Below are positions 1 to 9,487 of a stretch of 51,266 bases of DNA, piece after piece. Source of the stretch: Mesobacillus subterraneus (GTDB lineage: Bacteria; Bacillota; Bacilli; Bacillales; Cytobacillaceae); the NCBI RefSeq assembly GCF_023715485.1, contig NZ_JAMBOF010000025.1:1-51266 (forward strand). The letters run 5' to 3'. The notes under the pieces were generated by a model, which had not been told where the DNA came from, did no database searches, and saw only the letters and a list, made by a program, of their open reading frames with translations. The position numbers and the translations under genes were made by a program. How positions within the stretch are numbered: the first letter of the stretch is position 1; the number at the start of each line of letters is the position of its first letter.

Positions 1-77
1 TGAAGATCCGCTCGACTTGCATGTATTAGGCACGCCGCCAGCGTTCGTCCTGAGCCAGGATCAAACTCTCCAATAAA
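1..77 (-). rRNA. 16S ribosomal RNA, 5' end (partial)
   Basis: Read on the minus strand, the segment begins near TTTATTGGAGAG and continues with the universal GAGTTTGATCCTGGCTCAG and the following conserved V1-proximal bases. Only about the first 77 nt of 16S lie in the window; the rest runs off the left edge. It belongs to an rRNA operon reading leftward. Confidence 0.95.
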
Positions 78-221
78 GAGTTATGAGTTAGCTCATAAAG
101 TTAAAACGTTGGCTAGTGATCATCTATTTAATAGAAGTCACTATAAAATATTGTTTGTTGACGCTTGTTTGTTTAGTTTTCAAAGAGCAATTTGTGTGCG
201 CCGCTCAGAAGCGACTTTAAT

Positions 222-251
222 AATTTATCACGTTACAGTATCGAATGTCAA
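222..251 (-). promoter_or_regulatory. rRNA operon promoter (sigma-A type)
   Basis: On the minus strand TTGACA (246-251) is followed after 17-18 nt by ATAAAT/TAAATT (222-228), about 145 nt upstream of the 16S 5' end. The stretch between (78-221) is the untranslated rrn leader. Nothing else is seen between this promoter and the ptsG terminator. Confidence 0.7.
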
Positions 252-439
252 CAACTTTTTTCAATTTCTTTTTCATAATTAAAATGTTGTTAACCTGTTC
301 GCGACTGTTTCTATATATTATCACTGCCCATTCCCAGAGTCAACACCTTTAAACATTGTAAAAAATGGAAGTTAGCAAGTGAGTTATCAATCATGTAACA
401 GTGGTTTGCGCTAGTTTTTCCTATATAAGTGTTAACAAA

Positions 440-480
440 TAAATAGGCCAGTCCCTTAAACGAGGGACTGGCCTATTTAC
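440..480 (-). terminator. Terminator of ptsG
   Basis: Near-perfect hairpin just after the ptsG stop: a 15-bp stem AAATAGGCCAGTCCC and its complement, with an 8-nt loop. On the minus strand it runs into a T-rich tract. Confidence 0.85.
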
Positions 481-484
481 TATT

Positions 485-2560
485 TTACTTTGAGATCTTA
501 ATGATGTTCTCTTCCTTTACATCTACATTGCCTTGCTTATTGATGACGATGCTTTCGCCAGCTGCTAGGTTCGTGAAGACGATCGGGGTCATGATTGAAG
601 TTGCGTGTTCCTTGATGTAATCAAGATCAACCTTCAATAATGGCTGCCCTTTAGTCACAGTATCATTTTCAGAAACAAGCGTTTCGAAGCCTTGCCCCTT
701 CAGGTTAACCGTATCGATACCAACGTGGATCAGGATTTCGCGTCCAGTATTAGACAGGATTCCAATCGCATGTTTCGTTGGGAATAGGTTGATGATTTTT
801 CCATCAACCGGAGAAACGATTGTTCCTTCTGATGGAACGATCGCAAAGCCGTCACCCATCATTTTACCTGAGAACACTTGGTCTGGCACTTCAGTGATTG
901 GTTTGATTTCACCTTTAATAGGAGAAACGAACACATCTGCACTTGCATCGTGGTCATGATGAGTTTGCAAAGCTTCTGGATTTACTTCTTCAATTTGCTG
1001 TTCAACCTCTTCAGCCTGGTTGGTTTCAACCGGACGAGGTCTCTTGCCGCTCATGATATCTTTCATTTGTCCCTTGATTGTTTCTGAACGAGGTCCAAAG
1101 ATTGCCTGGATGTTGTTGCCGACTTCAAGTACACCAGCAGCTCCAAGTTTCTTCAAACGATCTTTATCGACATTCTTAATGTCATTTACCGATACACGAA
1201 GGCGAGTGATACATGCATCAAGGTGTGCGATGTTTTCCTGTCCACCCATAGCCTCGAGCACTTGGTACGGAAGGTCGCCGGCATTGCCTTTCGCACTGCC
1301 TTCTTCCTGATCTTCTTCAACCGCTTCACGGCCAGGAGTCATCAGGTTGAATTTGCGGATCGCGAAACGGAAACCGAAGTAGTAGATCACCGCGAATACT
1401 AAACCAACCGGGATTACTAACCAAGCATTAGTCTGCGGGTTAATCAATCCAAACAGAATGTAGTCGATTAGACCACCTGAGAATGTCATCCCGATTTTTA
1501 CATCTAATAAATGCATTGTCATAAAAGATAAGCCAGCGAAAATCGCGTGAACCCCGAACAATACAGGAGCAACGAATAAGAATGAGAATTCAAGTGGTTC
1601 TGTGATACCTGTTAAGAATGATGTCAAAGCAGCTGATACCATCAAACCGCCGACAACCACTTTTCTTTCAGGACGTGCTTCGTGATAAATAGCCAAAGCT
1701 GCAGCAGGAAGACCGAACATCATGAATGGGAATTTACCAGTCATGAATGTACCTGCCTCAAGATCCTGGACATTATCTGCGATTTGCGCCATGAAGATAC
1801 GCTGGTCACCGCGGACAACATCTCCTGCCAATGTAGTATATTGACCAAACTCGTACCAGAATGGTGAGTAGAAGATGTGGTGCAAGCCAAATGGAATTAA
1901 TGAACGTTCAACTACACCAAAGATAAATGCTGATAGAGTTAAGTTTGCGTGAACCATGTTTTGTGAGAAAGCATTCAAGCCAGTTTGGATTGGAGGCCAA
2001 ATGACAAGCATTGCTAAACCAAGCAGGATCGCTGTACCTGCAGTAATGATTGGCACGAATCGCTTACCTGCAAAGAACCCAAGGTAAGAAGGCAATTCAA
2101 TTTCGTAAAATTTGTTGTAAAGAGCTGCCGCAATGATACCAACGATGATACCCCCGAACACCCCTGTCTGAAGGGTAGGGACACCAAGAATATTTGCGTA
2201 GTTCAGTCCGTTGACATCTTCCGGAGTAATACCTAAAACAGTACCCATTGTCACATTCATGATCAGGTAACCGATAATTGCTGCCAGACCGGCTACTCCT
2301 TCTCCGCCAGCCAAACCAACAGCGACACCAACCGCGAACAAGAGCGGCAGGTTACCGAAGACGACGTCCCCGGCTTTTTGCATAACAGCAGCTACCATAT
2401 CGACGCCGCTATTATCTAAAAATGGAGCAAGCTCCAGTAAAGCAGGGTTTCTGAGCGCAGCACCAAGAGCAAGCAGGATACCTGCAGCTGGCAATAGTGC
2501 AACTGGAAGCATCAACGCTTTCCCTACTTTTTGCAGAACACCAAAAGCTTTCTTAAACAT
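485..2560 (-). CDS. ptsG: PTS glucose-specific transporter EIICBA
   Basis: Imports glucose with phosphorylation in the membrane. The 691-residue chain has the order IIC-IIB-IIA. The N-terminal membrane domain starts [16 protein letters not shown] and carries the GITEPLEF motif. IIB has its phosphocysteine in DACITRLR (about C450). IIA has the phospho-histidine in LIHVGIDTV (about H612). The ATG at 2558-2560 follows a strong AGGAGG ribosome site; an in-frame extension of 32 residues upstream lacks one and runs through the terminator region, so I reject it. glcT lies directly upstream and the leader between them contains a RAT/terminator switch, which supports glucose rather than N-acetylglucosamine specificity. 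Full length for the family. Confidence 0.93.
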   Translation of the reverse strand: MFKKAFGVLQKVGKALMLPVALLPAAGILLALGAALRNPALLELAPFLDNSGVDMVAAVMQKAGDVVFGNLPLLFAVGVAVGLAGGEGVAGLAAIIGYLIMNVTMGTVLGITPEDVNGLNYANILGVPTLQTGVFGGIIVGIIAAALYNKFYEIELPSYLGFFAGKRFVPIITAGTAILLGLAMLVIWPPIQTGLNAFSQNMVHANLTLSAFIFGVVERSLIPFGLHHIFYSPFWYEFGQYTTLAGDVVRGDQRIFMAQIADNVQDLEAGTFMTGKFPFMMFGLPAAALAIYHEARPERKVVVGGLMVSAALTSFLTGITEPLEFSFLFVAPVLFGVHAIFAGLSFMTMHLLDVKIGMTFSGGLIDYILFGLINPQTNAWLVIPVGLVFAVIYYFGFRFAIRKFNLMTPGREAVEEDQEEGSAKGNAGDLPYQVLEAMGGQENIAHLDACITRLRVSVNDIKNVDKDRLKKLGAAGVLEVGNNIQAIFGPRSETIKGQMKDIMSGKRPRPVETNQAEEVEQQIEEVNPEALQTHHDHDASADVFVSPIKGEIKPITEVPDQVFSGKMMGDGFAIVPSEGTIVSPVDGKIINLFPTKHAIGILSNTGREILIHVGIDTVNLKGQGFETLVSENDTVTKGQPLLKVDLDYIKEHATSIMTPIVFTNLAAGESIVINKQGNVDVKEENIIKISK

Positions 2561-2620
2561 AGAAATTACCTCCTGTAAATTTTTACTCCTAAAGCGGTTA
2601 CAAACATTAAAAAAACAAAT

Positions 2621-2729
2621 AAAAAAGGCATGAGAAAGATGAACCGAAAGAAGCATACGGATATATTACCCATAAAACTTCGTTTCAATTACATTCTTTA
2701 CTCATGCCTGATCGAATCAGTAACACGTA
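2621..2729 (-). promoter_or_regulatory. RAT antiterminator / terminator switch of ptsG leader
   Basis: Between glcT and ptsG the minus strand carries GTGTTACTGATTCGATCAGG (a RAT-like element, about 2700-2728) whose 3' part overlaps the first arm of a long terminator. The arms are AGGCATGAGTAAAGAATG and CATCTTTCTCATGCCT (2627-2709), followed by TTTTTT. This is the arrangement known for GlcT-controlled ptsG in Bacillus: GlcT bound to RAT blocks terminator formation when glucose is present. Confidence 0.85.
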
Positions 2730-2741
2730 AAAAATAATAAC

Positions 2742-3584
2742 CTATTTAACTTTTTTCTGAAGCCTCTGCAAATGCATCGTCAGATAGACGGCTTCAGCAT
2801 CGCATACTTGTTTTTTCAAGGTCTGCTGCATCACTTTAATGAGTTTCCATGAAAGATTGTAGCACACTGGGTATTCTTCTTTCAAGAGAGTTGCAAATTT
2901 TTCTGGTTCATCGACTTTCTCGCCGCTATTGACTCTTTCGATCGTAAAACGCATGTGGCGCACGAGCCTAGTATAATCTATGCCCTCTTTATCGATTACA
3001 ATATCCAGATTCTCCTCAATCATTTGTACCAATTTTGTCACAAGCTGCGAGTGCCTGTTAACATCAGAAAGGTTCCGGTTCATAACAGCGCTGTGGATAT
3101 GCAAGGCGATGAAGCCTGTTTCCCCATCAGGAAGCTCGATGCCTGATTTATCTTTGAATAGCTGTACCACGTCTTTAGCGATTTCAAATTCAGTCGGGTA
3201 GAGCGTCTTTGTTTCAACTAAAAATGGATTCTTGAACTCAAGGCCCGTTGCCATCCGGCTGGCCGCGAACATCAGGTGGTCAGTCAAGGCAACATGGATG
3301 TGCTCGTTCAACTGGCTGTCTGTCCTCTTTTTGATCAACTCAATAGAAGAAATGATGGCTTCATGCAGGTCATTCTCTACAAATGGCAGGAGCTTGATGT
3401 AGTTTGCCTGTTCTTTTTCATCCTTCAGGACAAACATTTTTTCAGCCTGTCCTTCTTCTATTAAATCTCCCTGTTTCCTGTTGAAGCCAATGCCTTTGCC
3501 AATCAGGATGACTTCCCCGAATTTAGGATGGTCAGCAATCATGACATTATTGTTCAATCCTTTTTTCACTTCGATTTTATCCAT
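2742..3584 (-). CDS. glcT: PRD-containing transcription antiterminator GlcT
   Basis: BglG/SacY-family RNA-binding antiterminator, 280 residues, the usual length. An N-terminal co-antiterminator domain (about 1-60, with NNNVMIADHPKFGEVILIGKGIGF-like sequence) is followed by two PTS regulation domains. PRD1 includes NEHIHVALTDHL and PRD2 includes RLVRHMRFTIERV; their conserved histidines are the phosphorylation sites in the family. The start ATG has GGGAGG upstream. It sits directly upstream of ptsG and its RAT leader, so ptsG is the expected target. Confidence 0.92.
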   Translation of the reverse strand: MDKIEVKKGLNNNVMIADHPKFGEVILIGKGIGFNRKQGDLIEEGQAEKMFVLKDEKEQANYIKLLPFVENDLHEAIISSIELIKKRTDSQLNEHIHVALTDHLMFAASRMATGLEFKNPFLVETKTLYPTEFEIAKDVVQLFKDKSGIELPDGETGFIALHIHSAVMNRNLSDVNRHSQLVTKLVQMIEENLDIVIDKEGIDYTRLVRHMRFTIERVNSGEKVDEPEKFATLLKEEYPVCYNLSWKLIKVMQQTLKKQVCDAEAVYLTMHLQRLQKKVK

Positions 3585-3688
3585 GATGCCTCCCGTTTTC
3601 AGGTTGTTCTATGGGAATATCGTATATAAGGTCAAAATAGAAGTCAATCTGTAAACACAAATTACACTCTGTTCAATTTTGGGAATAG

Positions 3689-3716
3689 AAAAAGGTCCAG
3701 CAAGTCGCTGGACCTT
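3689..3716 (-). terminator. Terminator of pbuG
   Basis: Stem AAGGTCCAGC / GCTGGACCTT with a 5-nt loop followed by TTTTTC on the minus strand, immediately after the pbuG stop codon. Confidence 0.85.
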
Positions 3717-3721
3717 ATCTG

Positions 3722-5053
3722 CTATTCTGTTAAAAATACAAAGTAAAGTACGAAGATAACGAAGAACAAGTACATAATCGGATGGATGTCTTTTCTACGG
3801 CCTTTTACCAGCATTGTTATTGGATAAAAGATAAAGCCTGCTGCGATACCTGTCGCGATGCTGTATGAAAGCGGCATGGCAATGATCGTCAGGAATGAGG
3901 GAACAGCGATTTCGAAGCGATTCCATTGAATATTCCCAAGAGAAGAAACCATTAATACACCAACAATAATCAGTGCAGGTGCTGTTACGGGCGCGGTTAC
4001 AACGGATAATACCGGGAAGAAGAACAATGCTAGCAAGAAAAATCCTGCAGTCACAAGGGAAGCAAATCCACTTCGCGCACCTGAAGCCACCCCTGCGGAT
4101 GACTCAATATAGGATGTTGTTGTCGATGTCCCGAAAATAGAGCCAACAAGTGATGCGATTGAATCGGCAAACAATGCGCGGCCAGCGCGTGGAAGCTTAT
4201 TGTCTTTCATCAAGCCAGCCTGATTTGCTACCGCTACAAGTGTACCTGCATTATCAAAGAAATCTACAAATAAGAATGTCAGGATAATTCCAAGCATAGT
4301 TGCTGTATAGAAGGATGGATCACCGAAAGCCGTGAAAACTGCTCCAAACGTCGGCGCCATGCTTGGCACTGCTCCAACTACTCGATCTGGTGTATCAATA
4401 AGATTAAAGATCATTCCGGCGATGACCGTTAGGATTATACCGAAAAATACAGCACCGTGAATTCCTCTTGTCATCATGATGATCGTGATCAATAATCCGA
4501 AAAGGGCAAGCAAGGTATTACCGTTCGTCAAGTCACCCAGGCCAACAAGTGTCGCTGGATTATCAACAATGATTCCTGCATTTTTCAGACCGATAAAGGT
4601 AATGAATAGTCCGATACCTGCTCCAACTGCGTGCTTGAGCTCAACCGGAATGGCATTGATGATTTTTTCCCGCCACCCTGAGATTGTAAGCAATAGGAAG
4701 AACACGCTGGAAATGAAGACTGCTGCAAGGGCGTGCTGCCATGGTGCACCGTGACTTAATACGACAGTGTAAGCAAAGAATGCGTTCAAGCCCATACCTG
4801 GCGCCAGGGCGATTGGATATTTACCGAGAAGACCCATGATGATTGAGCCCAGAGCAGCTGCAAGCGCAGTTGCAACAAACACCGCACCGTAATCCATTCT
4901 TAATGCATCGGGCAGGTCTTTGACGTCTGCAAGTGTAAGTGTAATCGGGTTAACGATCAAAATGTAAGCCATCGCAAGGAACGTTGTCATTCCGCCCATG
5001 AATTCGCGGCGGTAGTTCGTGCCAAGCTTTTCAAACTCAAAGTATTTCTTCAT
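3722..5053 (-). CDS. pbuG: Hypoxanthine/guanine permease, NCS2 (AzgA-like) family
   Basis: Proton-coupled purine base importer with about 12-14 membrane segments. The start MKKYFEFEKLGTNYRREFMGG is followed by TTFLAMAYILIVNP, and GMGLNAFFAY, DNAGTLVAVANQAG and TSTTTSYIESSAG are hallmark motifs of this family. 443 residues, full length. A guanine riboswitch with its terminator lies in the 5' leader, and guaA is next upstream, as in B. subtilis. This context supports pbuG over the related pbuO. Confidence 0.92.
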   Translation of the reverse strand: MKKYFEFEKLGTNYRREFMGGMTTFLAMAYILIVNPITLTLADVKDLPDALRMDYGAVFVATALAAALGSIIMGLLGKYPIALAPGMGLNAFFAYTVVLSHGAPWQHALAAVFISSVFFLLLTISGWREKIINAIPVELKHAVGAGIGLFITFIGLKNAGIIVDNPATLVGLGDLTNGNTLLALFGLLITIIMMTRGIHGAVFFGIILTVIAGMIFNLIDTPDRVVGAVPSMAPTFGAVFTAFGDPSFYTATMLGIILTFLFVDFFDNAGTLVAVANQAGLMKDNKLPRAGRALFADSIASLVGSIFGTSTTTSYIESSAGVASGARSGFASLVTAGFFLLALFFFPVLSVVTAPVTAPALIIVGVLMVSSLGNIQWNRFEIAVPSFLTIIAMPLSYSIATGIAAGFIFYPITMLVKGRRKDIHPIMYLFFVIFVLYFVFLTE

Positions 5054-5093
5054 TTTTTCTTTCCCCCTGAAATGAATTCAGGAAATAAGGCCA

Positions 5094-5124
5094 AAAAGAA
5101 AACGCCACGGATACCGGGGCGTTG
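5094..5124 (-). terminator. Expression-platform terminator of the pbuG riboswitch
   Basis: On the minus strand AACGCC / GGCGTT stem with a GC-rich top, then TTTTCTTTTT, located between the purine aptamer and the pbuG start. It is the expected off-state hairpin of a ligand-induced termination switch. Confidence 0.75.
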
Positions 5125-5195
5125 ACTGCAGGCAATAAACAGAACACAGGACGGAATAAGAAATGAACGCAAAAATAGTCCTGGTTTATATACCT

Positions 5196-5262
5196 CGTAG
5201 TCAAGCCATTTACGGTAGCTCGGTAGAAACTTTTGGGCCATATCCCCAAGATTATACGACGA
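5196..5262 (-). ncRNA. Purine (guanine-type) riboswitch aptamer
   Basis: Minus-strand sequence has all consensus blocks in order: GTATAATC, GGATATGG, AAGTTTCTACC, ACCGTAAAT and GACTACG. The pyrimidine deciding specificity (equivalent of position 74) is C in GACTAC, which predicts guanine/hypoxanthine rather than adenine binding. It lies about 140 nt upstream of pbuG. Confidence 0.95.
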
Positions 5263-5319
5263 ATTATGACAAATTATTAAGTTCAGTTTTATTCTAACAG
5301 GACTTTTTGCCCTCGTCAA

Positions 5320-5352
5320 TAAAAAAACGAACATTTTTCATGTTCGTTTTTA
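5320..5352 (-). terminator. Terminator of guaA
   Basis: Hairpin CGAACATG...CATGTTCG-type (arms around 5328-5335 and 5339-5346) flanked by A7 and T5 tracts, so it can act on both strands. It lies between the guaA stop and the pbuG leader. Confidence 0.75.
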
Positions 5353-5365
5353 AATCGTTCGTATT

Positions 5366-6916
5366 TTACTCCCATTCAATCGTTGCAGGCGGTTTACTTG
5401 TAATGTCATATACAACTCTATTCACATGGTCCACTTCGTTAACGATCCTTGTTGAAATGACTTCGAGAACATCCCAGGGAATCCGGGCCCAGTCGGATGT
5501 CATTCCATCAATAGAAGTAACAGCGCGGATACCGATTGTATAATCGTATGTCCGGGCATCTCCCATTACACCAACGCTGCGAATGTCTGGCAGGACGGTA
5601 AAGTATTGCCAGATGTCGCGGTCAAGTCCCGCCTTTTTGATTTCATCGCGCAGGATCGCGTCTGATTCCCGAACAATCTCAAGCTTTTCTTCAGAAATCG
5701 CGCCAAGAACGCGAATTCCCAGACCAGGTCCCGGGAACGGCTGACGCCAGACGACTTCATCCGAAATACCAAGCTCGCTGCCAAGCGCCCTTACTTCATC
5801 CTTGAATAATGTATTTAGTGGCTCGATCAACTTGAACTGCATATCTTCTGGCAGGCCGCCGACATTGTGATGCGACTTTATTGTCTGTGCCGTTGCCGTG
5901 CCGCTTTCGATAATATCGGTGTACAAAGTACCCTGAGCCAGAAACTCAATGCCTTCCAATTTTACCGCTTCGTCATCAAACACATAAATGAATTCATTTC
6001 CGATGATTTTACGCTTTTGCTCAGGATCAGATACACCCTCTAGCTTGCTGAGGAATCGGTCCTTTGCATCGACTTTGATGACATTCATGTTGAAGCCTTC
6101 AGCAAATGTTTTCATGACGCCTTCTGCTTCATCTTTCCGCAATAAACCGTGATCCACGAAAATACATGTCAGCTGATCGCCGATTGCTTTATGAATCAAA
6201 ACGGCAACAACTGAGGAATCTACCCCGCCGCTAAGTGCACAAAGAACCTTCTTATTTCCTACCAGCTGGCGAATCTTCTCCATTTCGATCTCAATGAAGT
6301 TTTCCATCGACCAGTCGCCTTTACATTCACATACCTTGAAGACAAAGTTTTTCAAAAGGTCATTTCCATAAATAGAATGACGCACTTCAGGATGGAACTG
6401 GACCGCATAAAGCTTGCGGCTCTCATCACTCATCGCCGCAATCGGGCAGGATGGGTTGATTCCGTCAACCGAAAAGCCCGGCGGTGACAATGTCACCAGG
6501 TCTCCATGGCTCATCCAGACCACCTGCTCTTCTGGCGTTCCTCCGAATAAGGCATTTTGGTTATGTAGCGTCAGCAATGCTTTCCCATACTCACGGTTTT
6601 TCGCCTTCTCGACCTTTCCGCCGAAATGCATCGTCATCAGCTGCATTCCGTAGCAGATTCCAAGAATCGGCACACCCAATTCAAAAATCTCTTCGTCGCA
6701 GCGGAAAGCCCCTTCATCATAAACACTGTTCGGGCCGCCAGAGAAGATAATTCCTTTAGGATTCATTTGCTTGATCTCCGCTGCAGTGATTGTGTGCGGA
6801 TGAAGCTCACTGTATACGCCGAATTCCCTGATGCGTCTTGTGATTAATTGGTTATACTGGCTGCCAAAATCTAATACAACAATTATTTCCTGGTCTTGCA
6901 GTTCGGTTTTCATCAT
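5366..6916 (-). CDS. guaA: GMP synthase (glutamine-hydrolysing)
   Basis: Converts XMP to GMP with ATP and glutamine in the cytoplasm. 516 residues. The N-terminal class-I glutamine amidotransferase domain has the nucleophile in GICYGMQL and the His/Glu pair in QFHPEV. The ATP pyrophosphatase domain has the P-loop SGGVDSSV. The C-terminal dimerization domain ends in PPATIEWE, the canonical terminus. Two adjacent ATG codons (6914-6916 and 6911-6913) follow GAGGTGA; the second gives better spacing. No riboswitch is seen in its leader. Confidence 0.97.
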   Translation of the reverse strand: MMKTELQDQEIIVVLDFGSQYNQLITRRIREFGVYSELHPHTITAAEIKQMNPKGIIFSGGPNSVYDEGAFRCDEEIFELGVPILGICYGMQLMTMHFGGKVEKAKNREYGKALLTLHNQNALFGGTPEEQVVWMSHGDLVTLSPPGFSVDGINPSCPIAAMSDESRKLYAVQFHPEVRHSIYGNDLLKNFVFKVCECKGDWSMENFIEIEMEKIRQLVGNKKVLCALSGGVDSSVVAVLIHKAIGDQLTCIFVDHGLLRKDEAEGVMKTFAEGFNMNVIKVDAKDRFLSKLEGVSDPEQKRKIIGNEFIYVFDDEAVKLEGIEFLAQGTLYTDIIESGTATAQTIKSHHNVGGLPEDMQFKLIEPLNTLFKDEVRALGSELGISDEVVWRQPFPGPGLGIRVLGAISEEKLEIVRESDAILRDEIKKAGLDRDIWQYFTVLPDIRSVGVMGDARTYDYTIGIRAVTSIDGMTSDWARIPWDVLEVISTRIVNEVDHVNRVVYDITSKPPATIEWE

Positions 6917-7067
6917 GTCACCTCATTAATAGTAATAGGCTGTTTTCGTAAAATGTTTGGCTGCATATAAAAAGTCTTCCCTAATTTCAAATGAATCCGT
7001 ACTATTTTAACGACGAATTCATCAAAATGGCAGTCGCAAATACAAAAAACTCTACGAAAAAGAGCCT

Positions 7068-7124
7068 AATAAAAAAAGCCAGAATTCTCCCCCCTCAAAT
7101 AAAAGGAAAGCAGAATTCCAGCCC
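7068..7124 (-). terminator. Terminator of the yeaC-yeaD-yebA operon
   Basis: On the minus strand a 10-bp stem with two G-U pairs (GCTGGAATTC with GAATTCTGGC) is followed by TTTTTTTATT. It lies about 140 nt after the yebA stop. The remainder of 6917-7264 holds the guaA leader and promoter region; I see no gene there. Confidence 0.65.
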
Positions 7125-7264
7125 TGGACGAACGAAAAGAACCTGCCTTCATAGTCAAATCATTTCCGGTGATTTGGTAGATACTTTCGAACCTTATTAT
7201 CGAGGATATATGAAGGATTATTCTATATAGTTTCAAACATTGTACCAGTATAATATTTTAGCGG

Positions 7265-9487
7265 TCAAGCACCAGCTTTACGGATCATGAATTCCCAGTA
7301 CTTTTTCGCTTCCTCCCACATTTTCTCATCCATATCGCCCCGATAGAGATACTCTTCATATTTGGTCGTGAGCCTTCTCATTTCTTTCGTTGAGAAAAAT
7401 TGATCCACGTAATTAGCGTAATCTCTCAGCGTCTGTCCGTTTTCTCGCTTGAGGCCATAGCGATTCAACTGCTTCAGGAGGGCGATATATGCTTTCTCCA
7501 AGTACTTGTTTTGTTTTTTGTACTTATATAGAAGGATGTAAAAGCTCGGCAGCCATTTAGCCCGCAGTTTATACATAATAGCTGAAAACCCAGCTAACAC
7601 AAGCAGGCTCAGGATTATTTTCTTGAGGTTTTCCTGCAGGAAGGCACCCGCTTTTTTCAGGCCATCCGAAAAAGTTATCTTCGACTGGTCGACTTTTGCC
7701 TGCTCTTCCGGAGTTTCTGGCTTCTTTGGAGCTTCAGGTGCAGTATCCTCTTTATCGTCTTCCTCTGTCTGTGTGTCAGTGTTGTTTTTAGTGTCATATT
7801 CAAATTGGACATTGTTTGAGAAGCCTTGTGTCGGCTCGAAAGGAACCCAGCCTACCCCAGGGAAATAACCTTCGACCCATGAGTGGGCATTGTTATTTGT
7901 GACCTCATAAACTCTGCGGCCATCTTCCAGCGTATCTTTATATTCGCCTTCTGTGTAGCCTTTTACCCAGCGGGCAGGGATCCCAACGGAACGCATCATG
8001 ACGACCATTGAAGTCGAGAAATTGTCACAGTAGCCTCGTTGCGTCTCAAACAAGAACTGGTCAACGTAATCCTGATCCTCTTCAGGTACGGCCACCCTGT
8101 TCTGGTCGTACACAAAATTATTTGAGCGGAAATATCTCTCAATAGCTCTTGCCTTATCAATCCACGTTTTATCATCTTTTGTAATTTCTTCAGCCAGGTC
8201 TACAACCCGTTCTGGCAGTCCTTCTGGCAGCTGAGTATATTTCGAGGTGAATTGGGTGTTTGCAGAATTATCAGCCGGCAGACCTTCAGGACCGGCAGCT
8301 TTCAGTTTTTCGACACTGTATACAGGATAATCAAACGTGACCGAATATGGACCAATTGAGCCTGCAGTCCCATTAGCTACCGACAGGATTTTCTCCGTTG
8401 ATGGATCAAGACTGAATTCAAGAGATGTATTACCCACCGGCGCATCGACTTGTTTTACTCCTAAAGGGTAAACAATGTGCGGGTAACCTATTTGAGGGAA
8501 CACCCTGCTCGTTCGCTGTTCTGTTTTGACGCCAGCTTCGAATGGCTGCATCGGTATGGTTTGTTTCGGTAAAAATTCCACTGGCATTGTTGTTCCCGGT
8601 TCTGCCACCCAGCCCTTCCCCGTATAGACGTCCTTTGTCTCAATTCGCCAGTAATGGCGTCCGTCTGCTTCTGCAGCAAACACGACCCGGTCGTCGCCGA
8701 CAAATGGCCCGCCAAGAGATGAATCATCATTTCCATATCCTACTCTTTTAACGCCGCCGCCACCGGATTCTTCATTATAAGACTTTATAAAAGGAACCGG
8801 GTCTGGCCAAATCGGGTCTGCCTTTGGAGCAGCATAGCCAATCCCAACACTAAAGGCGATCATGACGACAAGCGGCACCATCCATTTTTTTGCGCTGTCC
8901 AGATTTTTTTTCATGACCTCCTTGTCAGCAATCCGGTAATACGCCAGCATTCCCAACACTGCAAAGCCGGCAATGACTGTCCTGACAATCGCTGCGTCTG
9001 CTTCATAAGGCGTGAACGTATCAAGAACTGTAATATAAATCATCGTCATGAAGAAAAACACAAAAATCTGTTTGCGGTTAATCAGCCAATATTGGATCAA
9101 ATAAGCCATCAGCCACAGCAGGACAAAGAAAAGCAGCGTCCGGAACACATTCGAAAGCTCTGTCCACTGGGAATCGAGCAGGAATCCTGCATTCGCGGTC
9201 ATTTCATTGATCAGCTGCCCGAACCATTCAGAGCTGAAAAAAGTCCCTTCATAATACATGAAGTGAACCGAATATAGGATAATGATCGTTTTGATCAAAG
9301 CAGCCGGCAGGACAGGCATGCTGAAAAACGACATCATCAGCGAGATAAAGACGAAGGCCAGAAAGACACTTAAGTGACCGGTGTCAGTCAGCTCCTTTAA
9401 TGGACGGAGCCACTCCCACAGTAACAAAAAGCTGAATATATACAATAAAAAGAAGGTGCCATCTTTTTTAGGTTTATCCATCGTCAT
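7265..9487 (-). CDS. yebA: Membrane transglutaminase-like protein (TgpA/YebA family)
   Basis: 740 residues. Six or seven membrane helices form the N-terminal about 220 residues (DUF3488-type). An extracytoplasmic transglutaminase-core domain follows, with the Cys in RGYCDNFSTSMVVMMRSVGIPARWVKGY, His in NNNAHSWVEGY and the Asp-equivalent region VPFEPT. There is one further helix near 625-645 and a C-terminal DUF4129-like tail. The start (MTMDKPKK) has GGAGGTG 7-8 nt upstream and overlaps the yeaD stop by 4 nt (ATGA), so the two are translationally coupled. The substrate is unknown. The trio MoxR ATPase-DUF58-transglutaminase is a widespread operon. Confidence 0.88.
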   Translation of the reverse strand: MTMDKPKKDGTFFLLYIFSFLLLWEWLRPLKELTDTGHLSVFLAFVFISLMMSFFSMPVLPAALIKTIIILYSVHFMYYEGTFFSSEWFGQLINEMTANAGFLLDSQWTELSNVFRTLLFFVLLWLMAYLIQYWLINRKQIFVFFFMTMIYITVLDTFTPYEADAAIVRTVIAGFAVLGMLAYYRIADKEVMKKNLDSAKKWMVPLVVMIAFSVGIGYAAPKADPIWPDPVPFIKSYNEESGGGGVKRVGYGNDDSSLGGPFVGDDRVVFAAEADGRHYWRIETKDVYTGKGWVAEPGTTMPVEFLPKQTIPMQPFEAGVKTEQRTSRVFPQIGYPHIVYPLGVKQVDAPVGNTSLEFSLDPSTEKILSVANGTAGSIGPYSVTFDYPVYSVEKLKAAGPEGLPADNSANTQFTSKYTQLPEGLPERVVDLAEEITKDDKTWIDKARAIERYFRSNNFVYDQNRVAVPEEDQDYVDQFLFETQRGYCDNFSTSMVVMMRSVGIPARWVKGYTEGEYKDTLEDGRRVYEVTNNNAHSWVEGYFPGVGWVPFEPTQGFSNNVQFEYDTKNNTDTQTEEDDKEDTAPEAPKKPETPEEQAKVDQSKITFSDGLKKAGAFLQENLKKIILSLLVLAGFSAIMYKLRAKWLPSFYILLYKYKKQNKYLEKAYIALLKQLNRYGLKRENGQTLRDYANYVDQFFSTKEMRRLTTKYEEYLYRGDMDEKMWEEAKKYWEFMIRKAGA

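Noticed and set aside
6991-7230. Open frame of 79 codons upstream of guaA, plus strand
   Set aside because: No ribosome site, overlaps the yebA operon terminator, and low-complexity Lys/Ser composition; most likely chance.
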